NCBI GenBank assembly: GCA_963930655.1
Contig: OZ005607.1
Coordinates: 20,658,374-20,722,373, forward strand
DNA length: 64,000 nt
Reading direction: 5' to 3'
Origin: Myrica gale
Lineage: Eukaryota; Streptophyta; Magnoliopsida; Fagales; Myricaceae
Within the stretch, counting starts at the first letter, position 1. The number at the start of each line of letters is the position of its first letter. The position numbers and the translations under genes were made by a program. A model generated the notes under the pieces. That model did no database searches, had not been told where the DNA came from, and worked only from the letters and a program-made list of their open reading frames with translations. Shown here one piece after another: positions 10,961 to 22,033 of the stretch.

Positions 10961-11317
10961 TGATGATGTCAAGAATAACCACAGTGCTTGGAAGCCAAGT
11001 AATCCTGCAAAAATTACCGAGGGGGTGACATCGGATCAAGTCTTCGACGGCTAAGTCAGTCTTTAAAAGAAAAGATGAGTATTCTGAAGACAAAATTGAA
11101 CATAGGACTAATGAGGAGAATACTTAGGTTTTTATACCTGCACCGGCGTCGTAGTCTTGTTAGGAAACTACCTCTTACGGTAGTAAAGTTTCATTATGAG
11201 AGTCCCCGAATAAATAGACTATTTAGGAGGAGTCTTGGGACTGTCAGAGTCTTATTCTTGGTCGGATAGACAATATACGACGTGCACTAATGCTGCCAAG
11301 AATTTCATGGCCCATCA
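10961..11317 (-). mobile_element. LTR, minus orientation, with adjacent polypurine tract
   Basis: Read on the minus strand it runs TGATGGGCC...GACATCATCA, a TG...CA repeat matching 11868-12254 in inverted orientation. On the minus strand it is directly preceded by AAGAGGGGGGACTAC (11318-11332), a typical polypurine tract, so this is a 3' LTR of a minus-strand LTR retrotransposon. It interrupts duplicated copy B right after GGATCC. Confidence 0.7.
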
Positions 11318-11404
11318 GTAGTCCCCCCTCTTCAACCTCGACAAACCGAGCAGGGAGGAGGTTTAAATGCTGTCAGGCTAATCGTATTAAAATTTGCTTA
11401 TGGT

Positions 11405-11810
11405 GCTCGAAGGAGTTGGACCAATGCTGAGATCTAGTCCCGAGCAGGTGCTTGCTGGAGTTTGACCACTGCTGAGATCTTGTCCCGAGCAGAGTGGTTG
11501 CTGAAGTTCGACCGCTGCTGAGATCTAGTCCCGAGCAGGGTCCTTGCTAGAGTTCGACCCTTGCTGAGATCTAGTCCCGAGCAGGGTGTTTGCTGGAGTT
11601 TGACCGCTGTTGAGATCTAGTCTCGAGCAGGGTCCTGGCTGGAGTTTGATTGTTGTTGAGATCTTGTCCCGAGCAAGGTGTTTGTAAGAGTTGGACCGCT
11701 GCTGAGATCTAGTCCCGAGCATGATGCTTGCTGGAGTTCGACCGTTCCTGAGATCTAATCTTGAGCAGGGTGTTTGCTGGAGTTCGAAGTTCCTTAGTTT
11801 TGTAACATTC
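11405..11810 (-). repeat. 46-bp tandem repeat array inside LTR element
   Basis: About eight units of 45-47 bp, with the word GAGATCT starting at 11429, 11474, 11519, 11565, 11612, 11658, 11704 and 11750. The consensus contains GCTGAGATCTAGTCCCGAGC and TGCTGGAGTTCGACC. It is much GC-richer than its surroundings. It sits just inside the polypurine tract of the left LTR, so it is the 3' internal end of that element. One minus frame stays open for 65 codons, but the repeats look non-coding. Confidence 0.85.
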
Positions 11811-11867
11811 CATCAAACCAGTTAAGGGAAAAATAATAAAACTGGAAATAATAGCGTCAATTATCAC

Positions 11868-12254
11868 TGATGGGCCATGAAATGCTCAGCCCTCGGCAAG
11901 CCCGACCACTCGGGCTCGAACCTATTAGCGTACGTCCTATATTGACTATCCGACCAAGAATAGGACTCTAGCAGTCTCACGACTCCTCATAAACAACCTA
12001 CTTATTCAGGGACTCTCCTAATGAAACTCTACTATCGTAAAAGCTAATCTCCTAAAAGGACTAAGACGTCGGTGCAGGTATAAAAACTCAGGTATTCTCC
12101 TCATTAGACTGTCGTTCAATTCTGTCTTCAGAATACTCATCTTCTTTTTTAAACACTGACTTGGCCGTCGAAGACTTGATCCGAGGTCACCCCCTCAATG
12201 ATTCTTGCAAGATTACTTGGCTTCTGAGCATTGTGGTGATTCTTGACATCATCA
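11868..12254 (+). mobile_element. LTR, plus orientation (inverted partner)
   Basis: TGATGGGCCATG...GACATCATCA, TG...CA, about 387 bp. It contains a TATA-like GGTATAAAAACTCAGG at about 12077-12092 in the same orientation. It is followed by a leader and a short gag-like fragment, so it is probably a 5' LTR. The two LTRs together give a large inverted repeat, 10961-11317 against 11868-12254. Confidence 0.7.
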
Positions 12255-12591
12255 GTTTGTGGGAAATTCTTGAAAAAAAGCCACCTCCCAGACGATATGA
12301 AGTTCCTTGTTCAAAAAAAGCCTTATACGCTAGACGATCAGAACGACGCCCGTGAATGATACTTTGTTGGTCTCCCTGGCCAAGAACGTAGAAAGCCTTA
12401 TCCGTAGGCTCGAGGGGCCTCCTCCGCCTCCATCTCTACCAGCATCCCCTGCCAAGTCTCGGGCCTCCATCACTCATCGTGAAGGGTTAAAAGAGACTCA
12501 CTCGGCCCCTCGCTCCATTACTCACGTCCGCATCTGGCAGGTCCGATGTCCACAACAGTACATAAGAAAGATTAAAAAAAATAAAGGATGA
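12255..12591 (+). pseudogene. LTR-retrotransposon leader and gag N-terminal fragment
   Basis: Directly downstream of the plus LTR. An ORF at 12352-12591 starts MNDTLLVSLAKNVESLIRRL and has a proline-rich run (GPPPPPSLPASP), like the start of some plant gypsy gag proteins, then decays. There is no protease, RT or integrase. No primer-binding site is recognisable. Superfamily assignment is tentative. Confidence 0.4.
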
Positions 12592-14427
12592 GTCCAACTG
12601 ACTCAGTAAGGAGGGAATATAGGGGCAAAACAGAATTAGAGAAAACTCAACCATAGAGCAAGATTCATAATAAACCAAGTCATGCGATATGAGTCATGCA
12701 CTGCAGAATGAATACATTTGTTTCCCGATCATTTCACTTTCTTTCTTTTTTCTTTCTTTTCCCGGTCTGGTAGAGGTGTCTTTCTGCGCTCTGTTTAACC
12801 CCCAAAGTCCGAGTTGTGCGTCCTTACTCTCCTCTGGGACTGTCATGTGCCCCGACACCAGGACCCAGTTAGACATGTATTGTTCCATCGCTTAGGGATT
12901 TCATCCACTATCCTTTCAGTGATGGCTTGCACTATCCCACTGTGAACGGGACCGTCACCTGATCTCTGGAGCACCTCGGGGTATGAGTTTCGTTTTGATC
13001 ATTTTGGTCAACAAATTCCCCATACCCACGATATGATTATGTGATATGACACATCATAAGCATACGAGATTCACAAACTTACATATGCTGAATATACATG
13101 TATGGCACAAAACATACTTGAACTTTCAAATAGGTACATTATGGCTTAACACTTCCATGTGCTCAGATGTTACGTCTGGACGTTTTACCCCTAATTTTCT
13201 AGAAATGCCAAAACTGCCCTTAAGAGCTCCCAAGGGCAATTTGGTCATTTTCCTTTTATTCAAATTGGCGGAAGTGTAAGACCTATATTTATAAAACGTC
13301 ATATCTGTACAATTTGGTGACAAATAAAATCTGAACCTACAATATAATTCTTTAAACAATCGGGTATCGTATTTGTGCATGCATCTTTTTCTTTTGACTA
13401 ACAATATGAACGTGTGTGTAATTATGTGCCTTAGTTCTTTCTAATTTATCATAAGCATATTCAAAGATGGTTGTCAGTAGTAAATCAGCACACAAATATC
13501 ACCGTTCATAGTTTTATTTTCTTCAAAATCATCAAGAGAATTTAATTCATGTCTCTCTCCTTTTCTCCTAGTCAATCCGTGACAATATATCCAACATTCA
13601 TTTAAGCTCCTAAATCCCTGACCGTGACCTCCTTCTATATTAGGTCCTCTTTTGCATCATCATGTCTCAATGGATTCAAGCATGTGCCGTATAAGTCTCT
13701 TAACACTTCCCTGTGTACATACGAAATCACAAAGTCAAAAGCACGTACATGTCTTGCACTAAAAATAAAAGCCTACTTTTCATCTAACATCACACGTAAA
13801 GACTTTTTCTTCATGCCTCATGCCAGCTCCATAACATCAACTACAATCCATTACCTTAGTCGCCGAAACTACCTCTCTCTCTTTCTATATCCATTGGACT
13901 CTTCCCTTTTTATTTTGCTCTTCTTCCTTCTCTCCTTCGGTCAGTCTCTCCTTTAGTCATAGGGTGTTTCACGTCTCTCTCCCTTCCTTTCTCTTTCGGT
14001 CAGGTGATGTCTCTCTCCTTATGTTTCTTTCTCTATCAGTCTCTATCTTATTCTTTTAGTCGACAAATCAAGCAGGAAAGCAATTAACGGTGAGCTCCCC
14101 CTTTCCACTCTACACACCCGAAGCTAGGTATAAGCAATCATTAGATAAATTGTACAAATCAAGTTATACCCATACATATGTTGCCACCACAATCTCATAT
14201 CCCACGTCTCTTTTTGCAAGTAACAAGTCAACATATAAGCCAATGACTAAGCTCCATCTAGGCGGCCAGATAAGAGAGAGAGAGAAATGAAAAGGTAAAA
14301 CGTGATAAGAGGGCATTTAATGCACACCATACGGTTAAGACATGTGGAAAAAGTAGCATGCAAAGGAAAGGAGATGCCGCCTAAACCAACATAATATTCC
14401 CGGGCATACATGACATCTGACCAAACA
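12592..14427. other. Intergenic, no gene seen
   Basis: Only short frames without domains. CT-rich runs occur at about 13870-14060. Part may be degraded retrotransposon interior, but I find no coding signature. Confidence 0.45.
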
Positions 14428-14720
14428 CCCTGAAATAGCCCGGACATTTTAGCCGGGTATTTATCCCCAGCCATCCCGGGCAATTTAGCCGAACCAAATA
14501 CCCTGAAATACCCAGGGCATTTTAGCCGGGTATTTATCCCCAGCCATCCCGGGCCGTTTAGCCGAGCATACAGGTCTTGGTCATCCAGGGAACCAAGTCT
14601 CAGTTATCCTGGTACTTCTGGTCTCAGTAAGCCGGGGAGCCAGGTGTTGGTAAACCCGGTACTCCAGGTCTCAGTCATCCCGAGAGTGAAGTCTAGGTCA
14701 GCTCGGGAGTCATGTCTTAA
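14428..14720. repeat. Tandem repeats, 73 bp then about 29 bp
   Basis: Two 73-bp copies start at 14428 and 14501 (CCCTGAAATA ... ATTTTAGCCGGGTATTTATC, CCAGCCATCCCGGGC). They pass into about five looser 25-30-bp units with AGGTCTCAGT(C/A)A and CCGGGAG words to about 14720. The array is GC-rich. Such arrays are common in the internal regions of plant LTR elements; the parent element is not identifiable. Confidence 0.7.
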
Positions 14721-14944
14721 ACTGTGCACGCTCTTGTTGGGTACTGCCCGGGTCAGGCTGAAACCAGGATTCACATAGACTAACAAGTTAAAGAAGTTCA
14801 ATAAATTTACAAATGCAACTACTAAATTTTGTAAGTGCAAGGAAGAAATAATTTACACAAGAAAATACACACACTATTTATATTATAGCTCTATATATTA
14901 ATAATAAAATATGTATCAAACAGGTGGAATATACAAGGGAGGGT

Positions 14945-15121
14945 CGTTACACCTACAACATTCAATGCTGCCAGTATTAATTCTCGAGCAGTGTGGACCC
15001 TTAACATTTGCTGCATTATGTGTTTATCTTTCTTCGAATTAAACCATTAAATTCGGGCAATAAATTGAAAAATATCTTGATAAATATCTAAGTGCTTAAA
15101 TAAAAGGATGTTTATAGTTAA
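14945..15121. repeat. Segmental duplication, copy B (right part)
   Basis: Matches about 7185-7311 and, after the MULE-type element, resumes at 16118-16170 to match 7568-7618. It supplies the uninterrupted version of the site where the SINE entered copy A. Confidence 0.65.
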
Positions 15122-16117
15122 GGGAAAAGACGCTTGGCACCCCCCAAACTTTGGGGGTACTGACACTTTCCTCGCCAATTTCGTGACATTGATTCCATAA
15201 AGTTTCAATATTCGTAGATTCGCACCCTACAAGCCAATTGACAGTTAAATGCAACGATAAATCTGTCACGTGCCGCCCATGTGATTCACTCTCACACATT
15301 ATATGCACATATTGCCCTCAGGTGAAAATACATTTTGCACTCCCCGACCTAGTATTCTAATTTCGTGACATTTTCGTCGATTTGAATTATACGAGCCAAT
15401 TGACCGTTAAATGTGACAGTAAATTTGTTAGGTGCAAAGCCTCTTGGTCCAACCTCTCGACAACCAAGAAGGGAATCATAAAAAATAATCAATCTACAAT
15501 TGAAATCGCTCCAAAGTTAAAAAAAAAAAATGTCAAAAATGAAATTGCTTTAAATTCTAAATATCTAACTGATCAAATGAAATTTAGGAAACAAACTATA
15601 AAATAAATAATATAGGGTACAAACTAGAAAATAATTAACAACAAATAAATAGATTTGAAAAAACAAAATATGCTTCCTAAAAATCTTCTGCTTATCAGTG
15701 AAACACCATGATTTAAGTAACTTTATGCTTTCCATCAGTGAATCACGTGGGAGGCACGTGATAGACTTACCGTCACATTTAATGACCAATTGGCTTATGA
15801 AGTGCAAATCGATGAAGATTAAAACTTTTGAGCTCAATATCACGAAATTGGAAGAGAGGGGATGCAAAGTGCTAGTACCCTGAAAGTTTGGGGGTGCAAG
15901 TGTGTTTTTCTCAAAAGGCAAAATGAGCATAAAAAAGGGGAGTGAATCACGCTGACGTCACGTGATATAGTTACCGTCACATATAACGGTCAATTGGGTT
16001 ATGAGGTGCAAATCGACAAACATTGAAACTTTATCGGTTCAATGTCAAGAAATTGGAAGACGATGGTGCAAAGTGTTAGTACCCCATAGTTGGGGGGATT
16101 CAAAGTGTATTTTTCCC
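15122..16117. mobile_element. MULE-type foldback element
   Basis: Ends GGGAAAA...TTTTCCC are flanked by TTATAGTTAA (15112-15121) and TTATAATTAA (16118-16127), a 9-10-bp duplication with one mismatch, typical of Mutator-like elements. The left arm (about 15122-15340) is the inverse of the right arm (about 15930-16117). A second right-arm-like copy lies at about 15700-15910, so one arm is duplicated internally. Shared words include CACGTGATA, ACCGTCACAT, CAATTGG and AGTACCCC. It has no transposase. Confidence 0.78.
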
Positions 16118-16248
16118 TTATAATTAATCGAACCCATGTCTAAGATTTTCCATTGTTCTCTCTTGTGGGAGTCCAAGTCGTGTCTCAATCTCGGTGAGGC
16201 TGATCATTTGGTCTCATGTTGCTAAAAATGTATTATTCTATACTGTAA

Positions 16249-16665
16249 GGGAGAAATAGACTTTTCACCCACGAACTACCATAAGTTTTGCACTTTCCAT
16301 CACAAACTACCTCGTTTGAGACATTGGACCCATAAAATACCGATCCCTAACACATTTCACCCTTTATCTATTTTTTCTGTCAAAATCGATGGAAATTGGC
16401 TTTTTTAAAAAAGAAATGAAGTGACGATTATGCATTTAAATGTAACATATTATTTTAATTTTTTTAATTAAATAACGATCCCTAACACATTTCACCCTTC
16501 ATCTAAACAAAAGTCATTTTCCATCCAATTGACAGACAAAAATAGACGGAGGGTACAATGTGTTAGGGATGGGTAGTTTGTGGGCGCAATCTCTCAAACG
16601 TGGTAGTTTAGAGTACAAAGTGTAAAATATGTGGTAGTTTGTGGGTAAAAAGTGTATGTTTTTCT
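16249..16665. mobile_element. MULE-like foldback MITE
   Basis: Inverted arms: left GGGAGAAATAGACTTTTCAC, then CCACGAACTACCA; right TGGTAGTTTGTGGGTAAAAA, then GTGTATGTTTTTC. Inner arms carry CCCTAACACATTTCACCC and its inverse, with an extra direct copy near 16470-16500. No clear target duplication was found. Confidence 0.6.
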
Positions 16666-16669
16666 TAAT

Positions 16670-17985
16670 TTAATAAACCTTATAACAACCTTTAAGGGTA
16701 ATCAATATGTGATGCCTCTTAAAAATGGATTATTATAAGCTGCATTTTCGTTTGTAGAGGGCACGATGTGAATGTCACGTACTATATAATTGGGAGGAAT
16801 TGTAGCATTTTTGCACACACGTTACACCATGCGCGGCTCTGGTCAACCAAATGTTAGCTTTTTGTTCTGCCAATCCGTTTTCCAGGTTTGGCAGTGGGGG
16901 TCAAATTTCAATTGTGTTGATTTGGTAACAAAAAAATCGGATCGGTGACATGCTGAGAGCACTAAATCAAAATTTTCTTTTATTTTTTATTTTTGTTGTT
17001 GTTCTATTCTGTTTTTTGTCCTGTTTTTAACACGTACGTGTCATGTTGCATATATATAAATGACAACCTATATGGCAAGCTAGATCAATAGTTTGACTAG
17101 AACTTGAGACAAAAAATCAAAGGAGAGTTCTCTTTTTATTTTTATTCGAAGACCCAAATAGTATCTTGTTTTCAGGCTAAAACTCTTTTGACCTTATTCA
17201 GTTTTCTGTCATATTTCAATACTTTTAGTTGAGAAAGAACTGCTTAATTTCGTGGAAGGATATCGTGTTATTTTTTTATATTAATTTTAGATTTATTTTT
17301 TCTTTATTTAATTACATGTGTCACATTGTGGTTAGACGAGATTTATTTTTCGTTAAATCGGTCTAACAGCGTTGGGTCCAGTGAATTTTGATACCAAAAT
17401 GACAAATTCAGTAAACATTTTGAACTTTTTTAAAACTCAATGAGTTTTTTAAAAATGCGCTAAAACTTAGTGAGTTATTTGTAAATTTTCCCTTTTTTTC
17501 CTCGTTTTTTAGGCTGTTCCTTTTTATTCATCATTTGAATTTTGAGGATTGACATTTGACTCTTCTGCTCAGTACTATTAGTTCTTGGGATGCCGTCCCA
17601 TTGGGGCCGGGTATGCAAGAATGCATAAATTGCAGCGTGATCGATCTCCTCTTTCAGATATTCTCAACGGGTAAAATCTCTCTCAATCTACCAACTAATA
17701 CACCTCTACTAGAGGTATAAGCACTGTTTGGGACTCTTTGATTTTTTGTGTACAGTGGACCTTAATATTCTACGAATTGTGGCGTATGATAATTTGAGTG
17801 ATTGAGTATGTGTTTTAGTGTGGTTAAGGTAATTGAGGATGCATGGTTGTATTAGTACTTGATATGTCTCATGACATACAACCACATCTACCATGCGTTG
17901 TCTACCTCAGTTAACTCACTAAGTATTTTGTTACCATGTTTGTTCTGTAACAAACTTACACACTCACTCGGAGGAAAAAAGAAGA
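16670..17985. other. Intergenic, no gene seen
   Basis: AT-rich sequence with long T-runs. No ORF has domain content and no repeat boundary could be fixed. Confidence 0.45.
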
Positions 17986-17989
17986 AGAA

Positions 17990-18385
17990 GAAGCTTAAAT
18001 ACACTTTTCGCAGGTCAATTATGATGGTCCAAAAACTTTGCTCCTGAGTTATATATCAATTTCATTACATTAATTTCACAAATGAATTACTAATTGTGTA
18101 TACTTTGCACCCTCCGCTGCTAGTTTGGAGGTAAACTAAAATTTTTTGTCAATGAAATTATGGCTTTGCCCCCACAACAATTTTTTCACCCATGTTATTT
18201 TGGAGGGGGTAAACTCGTCATTTAACTAAGTAAAAAAATCTTATTTTTCAAATTATGGGCGGAAAGTGCAAGGTGCACACGATTGATAATTAAAGGGGTG
18301 AAATATGACAAAATTGATAATTCTAGGTATAAAATTTCATGACCACTAGTTGATGGACTGAAAATTGTATTTTTAATTTTTTTTT
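17990..18385. mobile_element. Probable MULE-like MITE
   Basis: Left end AAATACACTTTTCGC and right end GAAAATTGTATTTTTAATTT are imperfect inverses. Inner arms hold AATTGTGTATACTTTGCACC, with AAAGTGCAAGGTGCACACG on the far side. The style is that of the foldback element at 15122. The target duplication is not clear. Confidence 0.45.
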
Positions 18386-18389
18386 AAAA

Positions 18390-19300
18390 AAAGTGTCACG
18401 CCCCAAAAATCAACATTTGCAATTTTCATTAAAAACAACTTTGAGACATCATTTTCTTTATTCTAAATAAAAACATCATAAAAAATTTAATGCTTTAAAA
18501 CATAAACTTGTACAATTTTTAAAACAATATTACTCCCGCCCGCATGCCATCTAAGTATGATCCTTGTCACGTTCTTCAAAAATCTCTAAAAGTGAGGAAA
18601 ATAATAACGGAGTGAGTTCGACAATTCAGTACGCAGAGAATAAAGATATATTCTTTTCTTTGAAAATAATACTCAATTCAGTGACCAAAAATACAGAAAA
18701 TAAAATAGCTTTTCAGAAAATCCCCTTTGGCATCAACAGTAAGCCACATTGACCCATGTGGCAGGGTTGTGCAACAACTTAACCGGCGGCCAAACGGAAT
18801 TAAGCCAACAGTAAGTGGAATTTGCCCTATTAAGACTTAGTCACGTACGCTAAGTGTGCACTAGGCAGAAACTCACACAAAAACCAATCCAAAGAATGGG
18901 TGCACCAGTAATCAGTAATGAGTTGGTACCAACAGCAACAATAATCAGTAACAGAACATCGCCTCGGGGTTTGAAAATAATATAATATATAATAACAGAA
19001 TTCAGATTTCAAAATTAGAAATGATGTTCAGCAGAATACAAAATCTATGATAAATAATTCAGAACAATCATATAAACAATCTTAGTAGGTCTTTTAAAAT
19101 TGCACATTTGTTTTCAGAATAACATAAACTTGCAATAAAATATTTTCCACAAAATCATTTATGAAAACGTGTTTATAATTTTGAAGAAAACAATATGGTA
19201 GCTCCGCTTACCCGACTTGCTTCGATAATTGAACCGCCCTAAAATCCATATATTGCAGCGACCCAAAAGAACTGAAGAAAATCGAGAAACTCAACAATGG

Positions 19301-19335
<35 letters not shown>

Positions 19336-19480
19336 AAAAATGATAGAGAATTCACGTTTGAGAGGTGTGAATAATCTGTGAGCGGAATGTCCCTTTTATA
19401 GGCCGAATCAATGTGTAACAACCCCAAATCGTTGCCCTTTCGAAATCCTCCATTAACCACCATAAATCGCATGATTTATT
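18390..19480. repeat. Probable LTR-derived non-coding repeat
   Basis: Starts with TGTCACGCCCCAAAA and later has TGTAACAACCCC (about 19413), words that commonly open plant gypsy LTRs in one orientation or the other. It includes GGAGTGAGTTCGACAATTCA and a (GA)n microsatellite at about 19300-19330. No coding region. The call rests on recognised words only. Confidence 0.35.
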
Positions 19481-19743
19481 AAGAAAACATCAAGATCCAT
19501 ACAATGGAGTTGAAAGGCCACGAAAATCAGTCGAAAATGTGCTAAAACGTATGAGAAATCGAAGAGAGAGAGAGAGGAAATTGATGAGAGAAACTGAAGG
19601 CTTGAAAACGGCGGCTAGGGCTAAGAATTGAGATTCTAAAGTTTAGGAAAGAAGAAGATAAAAACACACCGTTTTACTTAAAAATCCAATTCGAGCAAAA
19701 CGTGTTTAATTAAAATAAAACTTCACCATATAAAGAAAAAACA

Positions 19744-19805
19744 AAGGCGCCTCAGTGGTCAAGTTGCACGCCTCTCTCCTCTCCTAAGTGCCCCAGTTTG
19801 AATTT
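19744..19805 (+). repeat. tRNA-like SINE head fragment
   Basis: GGCGCCTCAGTGGTCAAGTT resembles a pol III A box and CAGTTTGAATTTCC resembles a B box (GGTTCGAATCC), about 40 bases apart, as in tRNA-derived SINEs. It does not fold as an intact tRNA on inspection. A 78-bp tandem duplication follows. Confidence 0.45.
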
Positions 19806-19819
19806 CCACCTTGCAAAAT

Positions 19820-19975
19820 AATTATTTTCTTATTTTTAAAGACTGGTCCTCACAAAAAGCCTTGACGCCTATGATTATGTTAACTTTTCAAAACTATAAT
19901 TATTTTCTTTTTTTTAAAGACCGGTCCTCACAAAAAGCCTTGACGCCTATGATTATGTTAACTTTTCAAAACTGA
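19820..19975. repeat. 78-bp tandem duplication
   Basis: Two nearly identical copies begin at 19820 and 19898 (AATTATTTTCTT..., AAAGACYGGTCCTCACAAAA, GCCTTGACGCCTATGATTAT). The close match suggests a recent event. Confidence 0.85.
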
Positions 19976-20662
19976 TAAATATATTAAATAAAACTTGATA
20001 TATTGAGAATTATAAGAAAGTGCCGCAGAAGAATTCGGATGGTTAATCTCATGTTATGGATTTTGACCAAATTGATAATATATGTATTCGATCATTATAT
20101 GTTTGACCAAATTAGAAGTCAAAAGAATTCGTGGGTGTAATGTCTAGCGAGATATATAGCAAGTGAAGTAACTTCCCAAAACCAGAAGATCATGAGGGCA
20201 AGAACACTACCTACACCGCAACCCCAAGATATGGGACGTTTGTTTTCCGAAATTTTCACCTCTAAAAATTTTCAAACAATCATAAAATAATCTCTCTCCT
20301 CATTAAATTATAAAATAATATTATATTATTAAATTAAATCTTCTCTCTTAATTTTTTTATAAAATATTTATATTTTTTTATAAATTTTAATATTCAAAAT
20401 TTTCAAAATCCCAAGAGAAAGAGATCGGTCAGCGATTGATAGCAATTCAAGCCAAAGTCAATTGAAACTTCCAGCCACTTCGAGGCCAATCCTCGTTGGC
20501 AAAACGTTGGGCATGCCAAATTTGGCCGACATGACCGCGCGCGCTGCCGTCCTTCCCAAAACTTGTTTGGATCTCTCCTATTCTGTGTACAAAAACTATG
20601 CACGTGCGTCCTCTGGATCCAAATTTTCAATCCTTTTTACATTGGTATATGGTTTATTCTTA

Positions 20663-20823
20663 GGGCATGTTCGTTTAGGTAGAATCCTCAGGATTCTACA
20701 ACCAAATATAATTTTTCACACCACATAAATATAACTACAACACGCATACCAATAAAGTTAACATCACATAAAAATTCTCAAAACACAAAAAATCCTCACA
20801 ATACACCTTAACCGAACACACTC
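20663..20823. mobile_element. PIF/Harbinger-type MITE
   Basis: A 161-bp element bounded by TTA (20660-20662 and 20824-20826). Ends GGGCATGTTCGTTTAGG and, inverted, GAGTGTGTTCGGTTAAGG match at most positions. It lies about 110 bases beyond the stop of F-box gene 2, so it could be in or near the 3' UTR. Confidence 0.62.
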
Positions 20824-20935
20824 TTAAACTTTAATTAAGAAACAAATATTTTTCAGCTGTGTTTTTTCCTCTCGTATCTCCCTTTCACACCTGTACTGCT
20901 ATCAACTGTAATAACTGTAAAAACTAGCGTTTTCC

Positions 20936-21958
20936 CTATCTGAACAAAATAAAGTACCAAAAGGTGACAAAAAGAGTGGCCCCGGTAAGACTGCAAAGCA
21001 TGTCCAACGCCCTCTCTCTCTTCCGCCTTCTCTCTCTACTTTCTCTTTTCAGCTCCAAATACTCTTCGAACCTCTTTTTCTCTTCCCCTATCCTGTCCTT
21101 TTTTCTCTTCCCACTCTCCATGGCCGCCTTCAATATCACCAAACTGTCCCCTCCGTTCAGATGCTTCCCCTCCATGTCCTCCATGAACAGGCTCACCTCC
21201 CTCACGTGCATCTCCCCTCCCACCTTTCCCCCGCAATTGACCACCACCCGGCACTGTACGAACTCCGACGAGGCCGTATCGCCGGCCATGATGTTTGCGA
21301 ATCGGAGCTGTATTTCTCCGGTCAACCAGTGCCGCTGAACAGAAACGGGTCTCCGGCTGGACACGTTCGCCGCCCGCTTTTGGGTCGGGTCGATAACAAT
21401 CCAGCTTAGGGTCAAGTTCTCCTCCAGGTGCTTGAACCACTCTTGGTCCTCTCCGACGAGTCGTATCGGTGTCTGAATCGACTCTTTCTGTTCAAGTAGG
21501 TCCACACGGAAAGGCGACCAGAGGAACCACCCGGACGCTGTCTCCATCTCTTCGACTCTAGAGAAAACCAGCTCACCCTTGTAGTGGACATCAACGGCAG
21601 AGAGCAGCTCCAACGGGAGAGATGAACGATCGGAATTCTTAAGCTTTGAGCGGTGGTCGAGGGCTGGAAACGAGTCCGAGAAAAACGAGCGGTGTCCGGC
21701 TGGGAACGAGGAGATAACGTGGCGGAGACGAGGGTGGTCAATCGAGGGCCATGTGGAGGCGCAGATGTCCCGCCAGAGTTTTTCTTCTGTGGAGAGCGCG
21801 TACATTTGGGACGACGAGCAGGCGGCGGAGGCAAGAGTGGGGCCGTCGAGTCTGGTGAAGACATGGGTGATGATGATGTCTGGATGGACAGCTGATATCG
21901 CCGTGCCACCGCCCTGATCAACGGTTGTAAGAAGTGTACTGGTCGTAGTAGAAGCCAT
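20936..21958 (-). CDS. F-box protein, At2g27310/At2g36090-like (copy 2)
   Basis: Intronless, 340 codons, the same length and plan as the gene at 4204-5226: F-box at about residues 25-70 (HPDIIITHVFTRLDGPTLAS, LSTEEKLWRDIC, WPSIDHPRLRHV, SFPAGHRSFFSDSFP), an unnamed middle region (SSRRPVSVQRHWLTGEIQLR), a charged helical stretch near residues 260-315 and a hydrophobic C-terminal segment (FVTFWYFILFR). The F-box half and the block around the RRPVSV motif are almost identical to copy 1. Differences cluster in the N-terminus and the tail. It is expected to serve as an SCF substrate receptor with possible tail anchoring. Both copies keep full frames, so both are probably used. Confidence 0.88.
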   Translation of the reverse strand: MASTTTSTLLTTVDQGGGTAISAVHPDIIITHVFTRLDGPTLASAACSSSQMYALSTEEKLWRDICASTWPSIDHPRLRHVISSFPAGHRSFFSDSFPALDHRSKLKNSDRSSLPLELLSAVDVHYKGELVFSRVEEMETASGWFLWSPFRVDLLEQKESIQTPIRLVGEDQEWFKHLEENLTLSWIVIDPTQKRAANVSSRRPVSVQRHWLTGEIQLRFANIMAGDTASSEFVQCRVVVNCGGKVGGEMHVREVSLFMEDMEGKHLNGGDSLVILKAAMESGKRKKDRIGEEKKRFEEYLELKRESRERRRKRERALDMLCSLTGATLFVTFWYFILFR

Positions 21959-22033
21959 AGCCCAGTTTTGAAAAGCTTTTCTTTCTTCGGAGCTCTTTTG
22001 AGTCTTGACAAAGAGGATGGTATGAATAGAGGG

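Noticed and set aside
11525-11722. Minus ORF of 65 codons made of repeated GTRSQQ-like units.
   Set aside because: It is simply the 46-bp tandem repeat read in an open frame. The period is not a multiple of three, so the frame changes from unit to unit.
12161-12355. Small plus ORF just before the gag-like fragment.
   Set aside because: It spans the end of the LTR and the leader and has no protein features.
19744-19805. Possible tRNA gene.
   Set aside because: A-box-like and B-box-like words are present, but no cloverleaf with a paired acceptor stem was found. A SINE head fits better.
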